The translations under genes and the position numbers were made by a program. A stretch of DNA of 64,000 nt from Lachnospiraceae bacterium (GTDB lineage: Bacteria > Bacillota > Clostridia > Lachnospirales > Lachnospiraceae), in assembly GCA_024682075.1 (NCBI GenBank), contig JAIKZQ010000040.1:39236-103235 (forward strand), given 5' to 3'. This document shows, piece after piece, positions 27,427-36,363 of the stretch. Every line of letters starts with the position of its first letter. Within the stretch, counting starts at the first letter, position 1. The notes beneath the pieces were generated by a model. It was not told the origin of the DNA and did not search any database. It saw nothing but the letters and a program-made list of their open reading frames with translations.

Positions 27427-28631
27427 GACAGCACCTCCCCTCCGGCGAAAAACAGGATTCCCATTATCAGTTCCCTTATAATGCCTCCGGAAAAAATATC
27501 ATCTCTCCACAAAAAAGCAGGAAGATGTTCCCCAATCCTCACTGCAGCATCGGGAAGAAAAACAGAAGGAACCACGCAGCCGCCGATGATCAGCATGATC
27601 ATGAAGACAATAAGAAGAATAAGCCCGGAATCTTCCCTTCCTTTAAGCAGACAATAGATCAGGTGCGTAAAACCGCAGATGCTGAACAAAACAGGCAGTA
27701 CATTTGCGGGAGATATCAGTATGCCGCACGCATCTTTTAAAGAAGAAGCTGCAAGATAGAGCATTTCCTCTTCCCGCTTTTCAAGAAAGAATGAAGCTGT
27801 ACGGATCACAAGAACAAACAGTACGGTGATCAGGACAAGCTGCATCATCATCACCAAGAAACGTACAAATCCGGTCCTGACCGGTCCAAGGCCGTTTCTC
27901 CTCAGAGCAAACTCAACAGCTCTGGTTCTCCTTGAATACAGATAAACAAATCCCGTGCATGAAACAAGCAGGATAATCAGGCATGCACTGACGGTGTAAT
28001 AAGAGATCAGGTCATCCACATCAAGTGATGTTTCAAAGCTTTCCTCAAAGAATTTGGTCCTTCCAAGCAGCGCATCATATGCAATGGATGTAAGGTAGGC
28101 TTCCATATCCTGCCTTGATACACTCATGCCATATACAGAGCCTGCATCAGTCACGGCATAAATGCCGCCCTCAACCGTATCCACCAAAGATGCCGCCGAG
28201 CTAAGGAGTTCGGAAAAGCCCTTCACTCCGTCCGGCATTTTTGAAGGAACAAGAATAAGAGCAGGGGGATTGATGCCCGTATTGACTTCATCATAAAAAT
28301 TCTCGGGAAGAATTATCGCCGAAGCATAGGTCCCGTCCAGTACTCCTTCTCTTGCCTCATCTTCATCCGTCAGTTCGAACCTGCATACCGCACTGACCGA
28401 ATCCATTCCCTGTACCAGCCTGAGCAAAACTACGGACATTGAATCATCGCCGCGAATGGACATGGCGATCTTAACTGGCTCAGAAACACCAAGGCTCTGC
28501 AGCAGCGTGTATAACGCTGCCGCAGAGCCTACGGTAATTGCAGAAATTATTATAAGTGTGACCGCGCCGCTCAAAAAAGCATGAACAGCTCTTTTAAACT
28601 CTATTCTTATGTACTGGAAAGAATAATTCAT
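27411..28631 (-). CDS. ABC-2 type permease, first subunit
   Basis: A 406-residue ABC-2 permease with the same plan as its neighbour: N-terminal helix (about 18-42), an extracytoplasmic domain of about 170 residues (SMSVVLLRLVQGMD, YASAIILPENFYDEV is the typical pore-domain pattern), then about six helices. It follows the Ala/Gln-rich membrane protein gene after 45 bases and overlaps the next permease. Substrate unknown; ABC-2 systems of this kind move lipids, peptides or polysaccharides outward. Confidence 0.85.
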   Translation of the reverse strand: MNYSFQYIRIEFKRAVHAFLSGAVTLIIISAITVGSAAALYTLLQSLGVSEPVKIAMSIRGDDSMSVVLLRLVQGMDSVSAVCRFELTDEDEAREGVLDGTYASAIILPENFYDEVNTGINPPALILVPSKMPDGVKGFSELLSSAASLVDTVEGGIYAVTDAGSVYGMSVSRQDMEAYLTSIAYDALLGRTKFFEESFETSLDVDDLISYYTVSACLIILLVSCTGFVYLYSRRTRAVEFALRRNGLGPVRTGFVRFLVMMMQLVLITVLFVLVIRTASFFLEKREEEMLYLAASSLKDACGILISPANVLPVLFSICGFTHLIYCLLKGREDSGLILLIVFMIMLIIGGCVVPSVFLPDAAVRIGEHLPAFLWRDDIFSGGIIRELIMGILFFAGGEVLSWVRS

Positions 28632-28676
28632 TCGCAGTCCACGGTCGGTTCAGCGTCTGGCCAGAGCTTAACCGGA

Positions 28677-30485
28677 TTAAAAATAGTAATACAGATCTTC
28701 AGCATCTTCCATGAGTTCCATGAGTTCCTCATTATCCATGAGTGCTTCCTGGATTTCCTGAACAAGATCCTGGAATTCATCTTCGTCGGCATTTCCGAGA
28801 TCAAACTCGTCACCATCCTTAGGCTCGATGATATCTGCCTTATTGGAGACGGTCACAACAAAGCTGTCGAAAGGAAGCTCGGATCCTGAATATTCAATGC
28901 TGTCATAGGTGATGGTAAGAGTTCCTTTTTCAACAGCAAGAGTGCACTCAAGCGAATACATGGTATTGCCGTACTTCTCCATGCTCATCTCGAGTTCGCC
29001 CGTCTTTCTGTTAAATGAATACTCGATGACAGTAGTCTCATCGCCTACGGTAATGGTAGAAGTCTGAACGTCGCCCTTGGTCTTGCCTTCGATCAGAAGA
29101 ACGGTCTGTTCGTCTCCGTCATAGTCCATAATAACTTCAACGTTCTGAGCACGATAGTCACCGCCCTTGAAGAGGAACTCAAGAGTGCTGTCGTCACTTG
29201 CGAAGAATACTGCAGCAACAACCTTGCCCTTCATGTATACGGATATGGTCATATCCTCCATATCCTCAAGCTCTTCAATAACGTCGTCAAAGTAGTCTCC
29301 AAAATCAAACTCCATTCCGGAGATATCTTCAACGGGCTCGAAGTTTGAAGAGTACTCTTTGTAGAAATTGTTCCAGATATCCTGATAGCCCGCAATCCAT
29401 TCGATTACGGTATCGGCAGTAACCACAACCTGATATTCCTTGCACTCAACCTTCTCTCCGTCAACAGTGAAGGTTTCCTTTTCACCGGTCTTCTTGAAAT
29501 CAAGTCCGTTGATGCAATCATTAACATAATCATCAGTCTGGTTATATAACTTCTCGATAGCTGAAGAATTGTCGTTAAGGAATGCGACGATAGCGTTTAA
29601 TGTCTCGACATCAACATCATAGTCATCGAGCATCTCGATGAGATATCCGTCATTCTTGTCGTTGGAATAGTCATATGTGAAAAGATAATCACCAAGAATG
29701 GGAACGGAACCGACAAACTTCTTCTCATCGATGTATGCATTAGCATCAATGGTGATGCCCGAATAGGTCAGCTCAGCATAAAGGGATCTCTGGTGAGATG
29801 AAGTTGCATTGGCAAGTGCAAAGTTGAATTCATAATCACTGAACTCACCATTGACGGTAACGGTAAAATCATCAAAAGGCTCAAGCTGGACATCCTCGGT
29901 AAATACATCAATGTAGCTTCCGTCGAATGATTCGGTGAAAATGTCAAGCAGAGAGATCTTGTTGCTGCTGTTCATGATGAGGAAAATGATGCCTCCCACG
30001 ACAACAAGTGCTGCGGCAACGATTCCGATAATGGCACCGATGGGCAGTCCTTTCTTCTCCTTGGTTTCAGGCATTCCGGACATTGCAGCTCCCTGCTGGA
30101 ACTGGGGCTGACCCTGGAACTGACCTGCCTGAGGCTGGGGCTGACCCTGGAACTGACCTGCCTGAGGCTGGGGCTGGGGCTGACCCTGGAACTGGCCTGC
30201 CTGAGGCTGGGGCTGACCCTGAAACTGGCCTGCCTGAGGCTGAGCTGCTGCCTGAGCTGCCTGAGCCTGAGCTGCCTGAGCCTGGGCTGCTGCCTGGGCC
30301 TGAGCTGCTGCCTGGGCTGCCTGAGCCTGCGCTGCTGCCTGGGCCTGAGCTGCTGCCTGGGCTGCCTGAGCTGCTGCTGCCTGATTAGCCTGATTGGCTG
30401 CCTGATTTACCGTATTAGCGGCAGATGCCTGGATCTCATCACCGGGATCCATGATTCTTTCTCCTGTGTTTGGATCAAAATGCAT
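28677..30485 (-). CDS. Ala/Gln-rich membrane-anchored protein of the ABC-2 operon
   Basis: A 602-residue protein of unusual build. The first about 130 residues are low complexity: AAAQAQ runs and then repeats of QPQAGQFQGQ. One membrane helix follows (about 150-170, GAIIGIVAAALVVVGGIIFLIM), then about 430 residues of acidic extracytoplasmic domain with mostly beta-strand pattern (TVTVNGEFSDYEFNFALANA, TLEFLFKGGDYRAQNVEV). The N-terminal disordered part would be cytoplasmic. GGAGG nine bases before the ATG; the start overlaps the ATPase gene by 11 bases. I do not recognise the extracytoplasmic domain. It is probably an accessory or substrate-binding subunit of the transporter. Confidence 0.75.
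   Translation of the reverse strand: MHFDPNTGERIMDPGDEIQASAANTVNQAANQANQAAAAQAAQAAAQAQAAAQAQAAQAAAQAQAAAQAQAAQAQAAQAAAQPQAGQFQGQPQPQAGQFQGQPQPQPQAGQFQGQPQPQAGQFQGQPQFQQGAAMSGMPETKEKKGLPIGAIIGIVAAALVVVGGIIFLIMNSSNKISLLDIFTESFDGSYIDVFTEDVQLEPFDDFTVTVNGEFSDYEFNFALANATSSHQRSLYAELTYSGITIDANAYIDEKKFVGSVPILGDYLFTYDYSNDKNDGYLIEMLDDYDVDVETLNAIVAFLNDNSSAIEKLYNQTDDYVNDCINGLDFKKTGEKETFTVDGEKVECKEYQVVVTADTVIEWIAGYQDIWNNFYKEYSSNFEPVEDISGMEFDFGDYFDDVIEELEDMEDMTISVYMKGKVVAAVFFASDDSTLEFLFKGGDYRAQNVEVIMDYDGDEQTVLLIEGKTKGDVQTSTITVGDETTVIEYSFNRKTGELEMSMEKYGNTMYSLECTLAVEKGTLTITYDSIEYSGSELPFDSFVVTVSNKADIIEPKDGDEFDLGNADEDEFQDLVQEIQEALMDNEELMELMEDAEDLYYYF
30085..30405 (-). repeat. Ala/Gln and Gln/Pro/Gly codon repeats in the ABC-2 operon protein
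   Basis: Two neighbouring repeat fields inside the 28677-30485 gene: tandem AAAQAQ-type units (about 30240-30400) and four or five copies of a QPQAGQFQG-type unit of roughly 36-42 bases (about 30090-30235). Prone to slippage and length change between strains. Confidence 0.85.
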
Positions 30486-31113
30486 TATTCTTATCCTCCT
30501 CGTATAATTTTATGATGCCATCTTCAATGAGCAGGCATCTTGACGAATCTGACATTTCGTCGGAATCGTGCGTAACAGTGATAATGATACCGTTCATGGC
30601 GCGATAATCTTTCATCCATTTTCGCACCTCGGCTCTGTAATAAAGATCGAGAGCCGCAGTAGGTTCATCCATCAGCATTACGGGTGGCATGTGCACACAT
30701 GCACAGCAAATGGCCACCCTTCTCTTCATGCCTCCGGAAAGCTTATAAACCGGTTCTTTCAGCATATCTTCAAGAAAGAACATCTTCACTGCCGGATCAT
30801 CCTTCCTGGCTTTTTTTCCGGACCAGAGAGAAATGTTATCGGCAACGGATAATTCTTCTATGAGCGGATTCTCCTGTGGAAGATACCCCACCGTATGTGA
30901 AAGCAGTGATCCGGGCCTGAGACTTTTTCCAAAATAAGTGACCGTACCGGAATCGGCCTTCAGCAGACCGGCCATGATCTGCATCAGTGTACTCTTGCCG
31001 CATCCGTTACGTCCCACCAGGGCAACCTGTTCTCCGGGTGAAGCCGTAAGGCTTACACCATTAAGAATAACCCTTTTACCGAATGATTTGCAAATGTTAC
31101 TGACTTCTATCAT
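30475..31113 (-). CDS. ABC-2 transporter ATPase
   Basis: A 212-residue ATP-binding subunit. Walker A GRNGCGKST, signature LSGGMKRRV, Walker B VMLMDEPTAALD and the switch His (VTHDSDE) are all canonical. The length is short and lacks the C-terminal regulatory part of longer family members. I start it at the second ATG: the first, at 31131, falls on the expected transcription start of the promoter at 31137-31165. First gene of the five-gene minus operon with the Ala/Gln-rich protein, two permeases and the propeller-like protein. Confidence 0.92.
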   Translation of the reverse strand: MIEVSNICKSFGKRVILNGVSLTASPGEQVALVGRNGCGKSTLMQIMAGLLKADSGTVTYFGKSLRPGSLLSHTVGYLPQENPLIEELSVADNISLWSGKKARKDDPAVKMFFLEDMLKEPVYKLSGGMKRRVAICCACVHMPPVMLMDEPTAALDLYYRAEVRKWMKDYRAMNGIIITVTHDSDEMSDSSRCLLIEDGIIKLYEEDKNNAF

Positions 31114-31136
31114 AAGCCCACCCACACACATTCAAG

Positions 31137-31165
31137 ATTATATTTGTTTTACCCCTGTCTTGCAA
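31137..31165 (-). promoter_or_regulatory. Promoter of the ABC-2 operon, sharing its -35 hexamer with the divergent promoter
   Basis: Minus strand TTGCAA (31165-31160), 17-bp spacer, TATAAT (31142-31137). The hexamer TTGCAA is its own reverse complement and also serves the plus promoter. Confidence 0.65.
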
Positions 31166-31189
31166 TAATATTCTTACATAATATATAAT
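31160..31189 (+). promoter_or_regulatory. Promoter of the zinc-ribbon/metallophosphoesterase operon
   Basis: Plus strand TTGCAA (31160-31165), 18-bp spacer, TATAAT (31184-31189), giving a leader of about 77 bases before the start at 31273. It uses the same -35 hexamer as the minus promoter. Confidence 0.6.
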
Positions 31190-31272
31190 ATTTAAGCCAT
31201 TACAGATGGCTGATTTTCTATACTTTCAAGGGCCAAAAACGCCCAATATCATATCCAAGGGGGATGTGTAAA

Positions 31273-33867
31273 ATGGTATGTCCTAAGTGTAATACCCAGA
31301 ATGCCGACGAGATCAAATTCTGCACAAACTGCGGCAAAAAACTCCAGGGGATGGTACAGCCGATATCATCAGTGAACATCGGCAGGAAGCCTTCCATTCC
31401 AAAGCCTCCCACGCCGTCTTCTATCCCCAGGCAGGCTGCTCCTGCACCTGCGCCTAATCCCATTCCCGCACCCACTCCGGCGCCTGCTCCGGCTCCGAAT
31501 CCTATTCCTGTACCGGTTCAAACTCCGGTTCAGGCTGAGACTTCTGTTCCTGCACCTACTCAGACTCCGGTTCAGACTGAGACTTCTGCTCCTGCATCTC
31601 CTCAGACTCCGGTTCAGACTGAGACTTCTGTTCCTGCATCTCCTCAGACTCCGGTTCAGACTGAGACTCCCAAGGCCGAGGCTCCCGTGCCCGTACCTAA
31701 TCCTGTTCCCACACCCACTCCTGCACCTGCTGTAGCGCCGAATCCTATTCCTGCACCTACTCCGGCTCCTACTGTAGCGCCGAATCCTATTCCTGCACCT
31801 ACTCCGGTGCCTGCTCCGGCTCCGAATCCTATTCCTGCACCTACTCCGGCGCCCGCTCCGGCTCCGAATCCTATTCCAGCGCCTACTCCGGTGCCTGCTC
31901 CGGCTCCGAATCCTATTCCTGAGCCCACGCCTGCACCTGCTCCGGTTCAGCCCGAAGTGCCCAAGACTGAGACTCCCAAGGCCGAGACACCTGCTGAGGA
32001 GCCCAAGGCCGAGACACCTGCTGAGGAGCCCAAGGCCGAGGCTCCCGTGCCCGCACCCAATCCTATTCCTGCACCTACTCCGGCACCCGCTGTAGCGCCG
32101 AATCCTATTCCCGCACCTACTCCGGTGCCTGCTCCGGCTCCGAATCCTATTCCTGCACCTACTCCGGCGCCCGCTTCGGCTCCGAATCCTATTCCAGCGC
32201 CTACTCCGGCACCTGCTGTAGCGCCGAATCCTATTCCCGCACCTACTCCGGTGCCTGCTCCGGCTCCGAATCCTATTCCTGAGCCCACGCCTGCACCTGC
32301 TCCGGTCCAGCCCGAAGCTCCCAAGGCCGAGACACCTGCTGAGGAACCCAAGTCCGAAGCACCTGCCCAGACTCCTGCATTCTGCACAAAATGTGGCAAC
32401 AGCTTAAAGGCCGGAATGAAATTCTGCACGAAGTGCGGAACGCAGGTACACAGCGCTCCATCCCCCCAGGCAGCCCAGCCCGAATCCAATGCATCAACGC
32501 AGCCGGCCGCCGCATCCGATGCTCAAAGTAACGAACAGCAGCCTGTCTATACGGGATATGCTTCACTCGGATCTCCAAGCAGTTCACAGGAGTCAGCTCC
32601 GGAGCCTGCCCAGGAACCTTCACAGGCTCAGACAACTCAGGCAGATACACAGCCTGCTTCAGGTAAAAAGCCTTTCAAAGGTCTTATCCTGATAATCGCG
32701 CTGGTGATAATCGCACTTATAGTAGCCATTCTCCTTGCGCTCAAGAGCATGGGAGTTTTTTCCAACAGTTCATCACATGATTCCGGCACTCATACTTCTT
32801 CCTCAAGAGACGAAGACGATGAAGACGATGAGGATGAGGACGCCGAGGACGACGAAGACGAAGACGACGAGGATGATCAGGAACCTGTCACCGCACAGGA
32901 GCCCGAAGAAGATCCCGAGGTTACGGCTGCAAGACTCCGCGAGATTGAGGAAATCCGTGCCGAGATAGCCGAGGCAGTCAGGGCCGGAGATGCATCACAG
33001 GGCATTTCTCACGATTATCCGACTGCATTCGACGGATATATCAGACTTGCCAATGAATATGACTTTGCGGACGAAGTATCATCGGAGGTCCTTGATGTAT
33101 TTGGCAAGTATCTTGAGCAGGTCAGATATTCAACATCACTTCTCGACGGCCAGAGAGTCGGCTCGGGACTCTATATCCAGTCCGTGGATTATTATGATAC
33201 ATTGCTGGGCTATGCAACTTCACTCAGCGATGCGGGATATCCGATCGACGTTGAGCCCATCATTTCCGAAAAAGAAGAACTTCGTGAGATTTACATAAAG
33301 AAATATATCCTCGCAATCAACGAGATCTCATCCAGGGAAACCTGGTCAAGAAGCGAAGCATGGGAACTCATGAGCGATGCGGCATCCATAGTTGACGATA
33401 ACGGAAATCCCGTACTCTTCAACGAGGATGACCCCGACGATCCCCTGAGGCTGAGATATATCTATGCTTATGCATGGATCGTCAGAAAGCAGACTGAAAC
33501 CGGATTTGCAGATAAGAGTCTTTCCGCAAAAGACTGCCTTGACATCATTGACGCAGCACTTAAGGAGACAGACTACAACATCATGCTTCTCTATGATGCG
33601 GTATATTATTGTGAAAAAGCCGGTGTGGATCCTTCCCCTTATCTGGTAGCCTACAATGCCGTAGTACAAAGACTTGCGGAAAACGAGGGAATAACCATAG
33701 TTGCGGATGGTTCAAGAACAACCGCGACCAGAATAGAGATCAATCATTTCTGGGCATTCAATGATATCAGCAGTAATGCATCTCCTGAATTCCAGGTGAG
33801 CCCGACAAACGGCATGACAGCCGAGACCAGAGCCTGGATCAGAGAGAATATCAGAGTGAACAGATAA
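31273..33867 (+). CDS. Zinc-ribbon, proline-repeat, membrane-anchored protein
   Basis: An 864-residue protein with a clear modular order: zinc ribbon CPKC...FCTNCG (residues 3-22); about 300 residues of Pro/Ala/Thr repeats with 14-residue period (NPIPAPTPAPAP and ETSVPASPQTPVQ types); a second zinc ribbon FCTKCG...FCTKCG (about 370-390); Gln/Ser/Ala-rich linker; one membrane helix (about 470-493); an acidic Asp/Glu stretch (about 511-538); and an extracytoplasmic helical domain of about 320 residues that I do not recognise. Start: AAGGGGG nine bases upstream, while the ATG at 31264 abuts that site. First gene of the plus operon; its stop overlaps the metallophosphoesterase start. Confidence 0.85.
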   Translation: MVCPKCNTQNADEIKFCTNCGKKLQGMVQPISSVNIGRKPSIPKPPTPSSIPRQAAPAPAPNPIPAPTPAPAPAPNPIPVPVQTPVQAETSVPAPTQTPVQTETSAPASPQTPVQTETSVPASPQTPVQTETPKAEAPVPVPNPVPTPTPAPAVAPNPIPAPTPAPTVAPNPIPAPTPVPAPAPNPIPAPTPAPAPAPNPIPAPTPVPAPAPNPIPEPTPAPAPVQPEVPKTETPKAETPAEEPKAETPAEEPKAEAPVPAPNPIPAPTPAPAVAPNPIPAPTPVPAPAPNPIPAPTPAPASAPNPIPAPTPAPAVAPNPIPAPTPVPAPAPNPIPEPTPAPAPVQPEAPKAETPAEEPKSEAPAQTPAFCTKCGNSLKAGMKFCTKCGTQVHSAPSPQAAQPESNASTQPAAASDAQSNEQQPVYTGYASLGSPSSSQESAPEPAQEPSQAQTTQADTQPASGKKPFKGLILIIALVIIALIVAILLALKSMGVFSNSSSHDSGTHTSSSRDEDDEDDEDEDAEDDEDEDDEDDQEPVTAQEPEEDPEVTAARLREIEEIRAEIAEAVRAGDASQGISHDYPTAFDGYIRLANEYDFADEVSSEVLDVFGKYLEQVRYSTSLLDGQRVGSGLYIQSVDYYDTLLGYATSLSDAGYPIDVEPIISEKEELREIYIKKYILAINEISSRETWSRSEAWELMSDAASIVDDNGNPVLFNEDDPDDPLRLRYIYAYAWIVRKQTETGFADKSLSAKDCLDIIDAALKETDYNIMLLYDAVYYCEKAGVDPSPYLVAYNAVVQRLAENEGITIVADGSRTTATRIEINHFWAFNDISSNASPEFQVSPTNGMTAETRAWIRENIRVNR
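31441..32360 (+). repeat. 42-bp tandem repeats encoding a proline-rich linker
   Basis: About 18-20 imperfect copies of a 14-codon (42-bp) unit. The NPIPAPTPAPAP class occurs in two blocks (about 31690-31960 and 32040-32330), each ending with the same NPIPEPTPAPAPVQPE segment, so one block appears to be a duplication of the other. The ETS/TPVQ class (about 31516-31670) keeps the same 14-residue period. The antisense strand also stays open here, giving spurious Gly-rich frames. Confidence 0.9.
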
Positions 33868-35258
33868 TGTCATCCAAAAAGAAAAACAAAAAAAGATCAG
33901 GCTCAGGTAAAGCATCCGTCACTCCTGCTTCAACTAAAAGCAAGGCAGGATCTTCGAAAGCAAAAACGGAAGCAGTCATTTCACCTGAATCCCCCGAAAA
34001 GAAAGTCAATTCAGAAAACGCAGCAGTCCCGGCTCAAAAGCCCGCCGGGACTGTTAAAGTGCATTCGGACAAAGATAAGGATAATAATACATCAAAGAAA
34101 ACCGACAAAAACCCGGAGCAGGCAAACGCAAAAAAGAAATCGGCCCGCAAAGCATACCGTGACAGGGAAATAACCATAATCCTGTCCGCCATACTGCTTG
34201 CACTTACAATTGCCGGCATCATCCTGTTCTTCGTCATGCCAGATCCTAATGCCACCTATCCGTCACAATTTGAAGTTTCCGATATACCCGGTGACGATAC
34301 CGCAAATGAGGGGACAGACGCAGAGCCCCTGACACCGGACAATCCGGACGAACCTGCGGAACCGGAGATCATCTACCCCGCTCCGCAATATGCATTCACC
34401 GAAGAGCCGGTATATATCGAAATACCCGGAATAGACAGAGAATACACCATTGCATGGGTTTCGGACGTTCACATCATATCGGACTTCGAAGCAGGAGACG
34501 TGTATGAAGGCAGCCTCGAAACAGTCCTGAACAGATACGAGACTCTTTCGGTCACTCCGGATGGCGTCCATGCAGCCGATCTGTGGCCCGAGATAATCGA
34601 TTACCTGAATTATAACAATTTCGACGGAGTGATATTCGGCGGAGACCTCCTCGATTACTGCAGTACTTCCAACATGGACATCCTTACCGAGGGTTTTGAA
34701 AGGCTGAGATACCCCTCAGACAGAGTTCTGTATATACGAGCCGATCATGATTACGGAACATGGTACAGCGACGGAAGCACGGGACTTGATGATTACAGTG
34801 CGCATGACATGCATGTAGCGCTGGATGGTGATGACAATTCACATAAATATCTGGATTTCGGAGACTTCATCATTGCAGGAGTTAATAACTCGATAAAAAA
34901 GCCCGGTGAAGAACAGATGGAGGTTCTTACCGAGCTCTATTCCTCAGGTGTACCGGTCATTGCGGCAACACATGTTCCTTATTATTCCGAAAACGATCCC
35001 TCTCTTGAAGAATTGTCCATGCAGGTCCGTAACAGGATTTATTACTGGAGTCCAAACGGCGAAACCTATGTTCCGGATGCGGATATGCAGAGATATCTGA
35101 ACCTCATATATTCACAGGATTCGTCATGTGCATACGTTCTTGCCGGTCATCTGCACGCACCCTGGGACGGAGAGATCAGAGACGGTCTCAGACAGCATAT
35201 CTTTACGCCGGCATTTGCCGGAGCCATCGGCATCATACATATCGTTCCCGCAGAATAA
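33867..35258 (+). CDS. Membrane-anchored metallophosphoesterase
   Basis: A 463-residue protein: a Lys/Ser/Ala-rich N-terminal cytoplasmic segment of about 95 residues, one membrane helix (about 99-123), a Pro/Glu/Asp-rich linker, then a calcineurin-like phosphoesterase domain outside the cell. Metal-site motifs: WVSDVHI (about 200), GGDLLD (about 257), THVPY (about 370) and AGHLHAPW (about 430). The usual GNH(D/E) motif reads ADHDYG, with Asp in place of the metal-binding Asn. Its ATG overlaps the upstream stop by one base (TAATG). Substrate unknown; surface phosphodiester or nucleotide hydrolysis is plausible. Confidence 0.85.
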   Translation: MSSKKKNKKRSGSGKASVTPASTKSKAGSSKAKTEAVISPESPEKKVNSENAAVPAQKPAGTVKVHSDKDKDNNTSKKTDKNPEQANAKKKSARKAYRDREITIILSAILLALTIAGIILFFVMPDPNATYPSQFEVSDIPGDDTANEGTDAEPLTPDNPDEPAEPEIIYPAPQYAFTEEPVYIEIPGIDREYTIAWVSDVHIISDFEAGDVYEGSLETVLNRYETLSVTPDGVHAADLWPEIIDYLNYNNFDGVIFGGDLLDYCSTSNMDILTEGFERLRYPSDRVLYIRADHDYGTWYSDGSTGLDDYSAHDMHVALDGDDNSHKYLDFGDFIIAGVNNSIKKPGEEQMEVLTELYSSGVPVIAATHVPYYSENDPSLEELSMQVRNRIYYWSPNGETYVPDADMQRYLNLIYSQDSSCAYVLAGHLHAPWDGEIRDGLRQHIFTPAFAGAIGIIHIVPAE

Positions 35259-35261
35259 AAA

Positions 35262-35285
35262 AAGGATCAGCCTCAGCTGATCCTT
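35262..35285 (-). terminator. Terminator of the secreted propeller-like gene
   Basis: A 10-bp perfect stem (35262-35271 with 35276-35285) with a 4-base loop, followed on minus by seven U. It contains the stop codon of the minus gene and sits four bases after the stop of the plus-strand metallophosphoesterase gene. Confidence 0.85.
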
Positions 35286-36277
35286 CCTCCAACAATTATA
35301 TTTCCGAATACATCTTCCGTGAAGCAGGTTCCGAAATCTTCATATCCTGCTCCCATTCCTATTACTCTCACAAAACATACCCCTCCTTCATTGGACATGT
35401 AATACGGAACACAGATCCCCGGAATTCCTCCGAGCTGGGCGGTTACATCCGTGTATGTGGCACTGCTTGCAAATCCTGCGAGAGTGTCGCTTCTTACCGT
35501 CATGGCCATGTTCTGGTTGCCGTATCTGTCGGATGAAGTGGACAGATAATAATGGCTTCCGACCTTCACAACCTGGACGAGCCCGCCGAGTTCCTCGGCA
35601 ACAGGATATATCCCGACAAGGTTGAAGTTTCTCTTGTTGACCACTATCATTCCGCCGGCGCCCTGACTGCACAGAATGATATTGTTTCCGTCTATCGTGA
35701 ATGACCTGGTATAAAGGCCATACATATAATCGAGTTTTTTGACATCCGCAAGCCGGAGTGCAAAGCTTCCTGCCGGCCTCTTATATATGAACATTTCACC
35801 GGTATACGAACTCCACACATAAAACGAAGAGGTGGCTGCATCATACTCGCAATAATGAGGTCTGATCCCTACATTCTGAAAACTCTGAAGTTCCATGAAT
35901 TCACCCGAGACCAGCCTTGTATATGTGACGACCCTGTTATTGTCGGTATCCACGACAAGATATATAAGTCCGTCTGAACAGATGCTGTGAGGCTTGTTGA
36001 GATCATCTGCCATTACCTTCCATGACATCAGTTCAGCACCGGGATTCCCCGAATCGTTATACAGTATCCTGTCATGGTAGCAGTCCACTGTAAAGAAGAT
36101 CCCGTTGAGATAGGTGGTCTGCGTCGAAACGGCAGTTGATACATCGGGACTGTACCTGAGCGGGAAAACAGTTCCGGGAGCAGCTCCTTCAGCAGCTTTT
36201 GCGGATAAAGGTACCGCAATGACCAAAACAGCCGTCAGGATCACACATGTCAGTTGTCTTATAAGCTTTTTAAGCAT
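35273..36277 (-). CDS. Secreted beta-propeller-like protein
   Basis: A 334-residue secreted protein with a Sec signal peptide (about 1-28, ending LSAKAAE). The mature part repeats blade-like units (GLIYLVVDTDNNRVVTYTR, SSFYVWSSYTGEMFIYKR, NNIILCSQGAGGMIVVNKR, SHYYLSTSSDRYGNQ) that resemble NHL/YVTN-type propellers; no membrane anchor or sorting signal is visible. Start supported by GAGAGG. It has its own promoter (36314-36342) and terminator. Probably a binding or scaffold protein; no catalytic residues recognised. Confidence 0.75.
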   Translation of the reverse strand: MLKKLIRQLTCVILTAVLVIAVPLSAKAAEGAAPGTVFPLRYSPDVSTAVSTQTTYLNGIFFTVDCYHDRILYNDSGNPGAELMSWKVMADDLNKPHSICSDGLIYLVVDTDNNRVVTYTRLVSGEFMELQSFQNVGIRPHYCEYDAATSSFYVWSSYTGEMFIYKRPAGSFALRLADVKKLDYMYGLYTRSFTIDGNNIILCSQGAGGMIVVNKRNFNLVGIYPVAEELGGLVQVVKVGSHYYLSTSSDRYGNQNMAMTVRSDTLAGFASSATYTDVTAQLGGIPGICVPYYMSNEGGVCFVRVIGMGAGYEDFGTCFTEDVFGNIIVGGRIS

Positions 36278-36313
36278 TTTAAGCCTCTCAGGATTGTAAT
36301 AGGATCAATGTTC

Positions 36314-36342
36314 ATTATACTATTCCATTCCAAGCATAACAA
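36314..36342 (-). promoter_or_regulatory. Promoter of the secreted propeller-like gene
   Basis: Minus strand TTGTTA (36342-36337), 17-bp spacer, consensus TATAAT (36319-36314), 36 bases before the ATG. Confidence 0.6.
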
Positions 36343-36363
36343 CAGGCACCTGACATTCTTTCA

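Noticed and set aside
31656..32489. Gly/Ala-rich open frames on the minus strand
   Set aside because: They arise because the 42-bp proline repeats have no stop codons in the opposite strand. The sense frame has zinc ribbons, an SD and a promoter.
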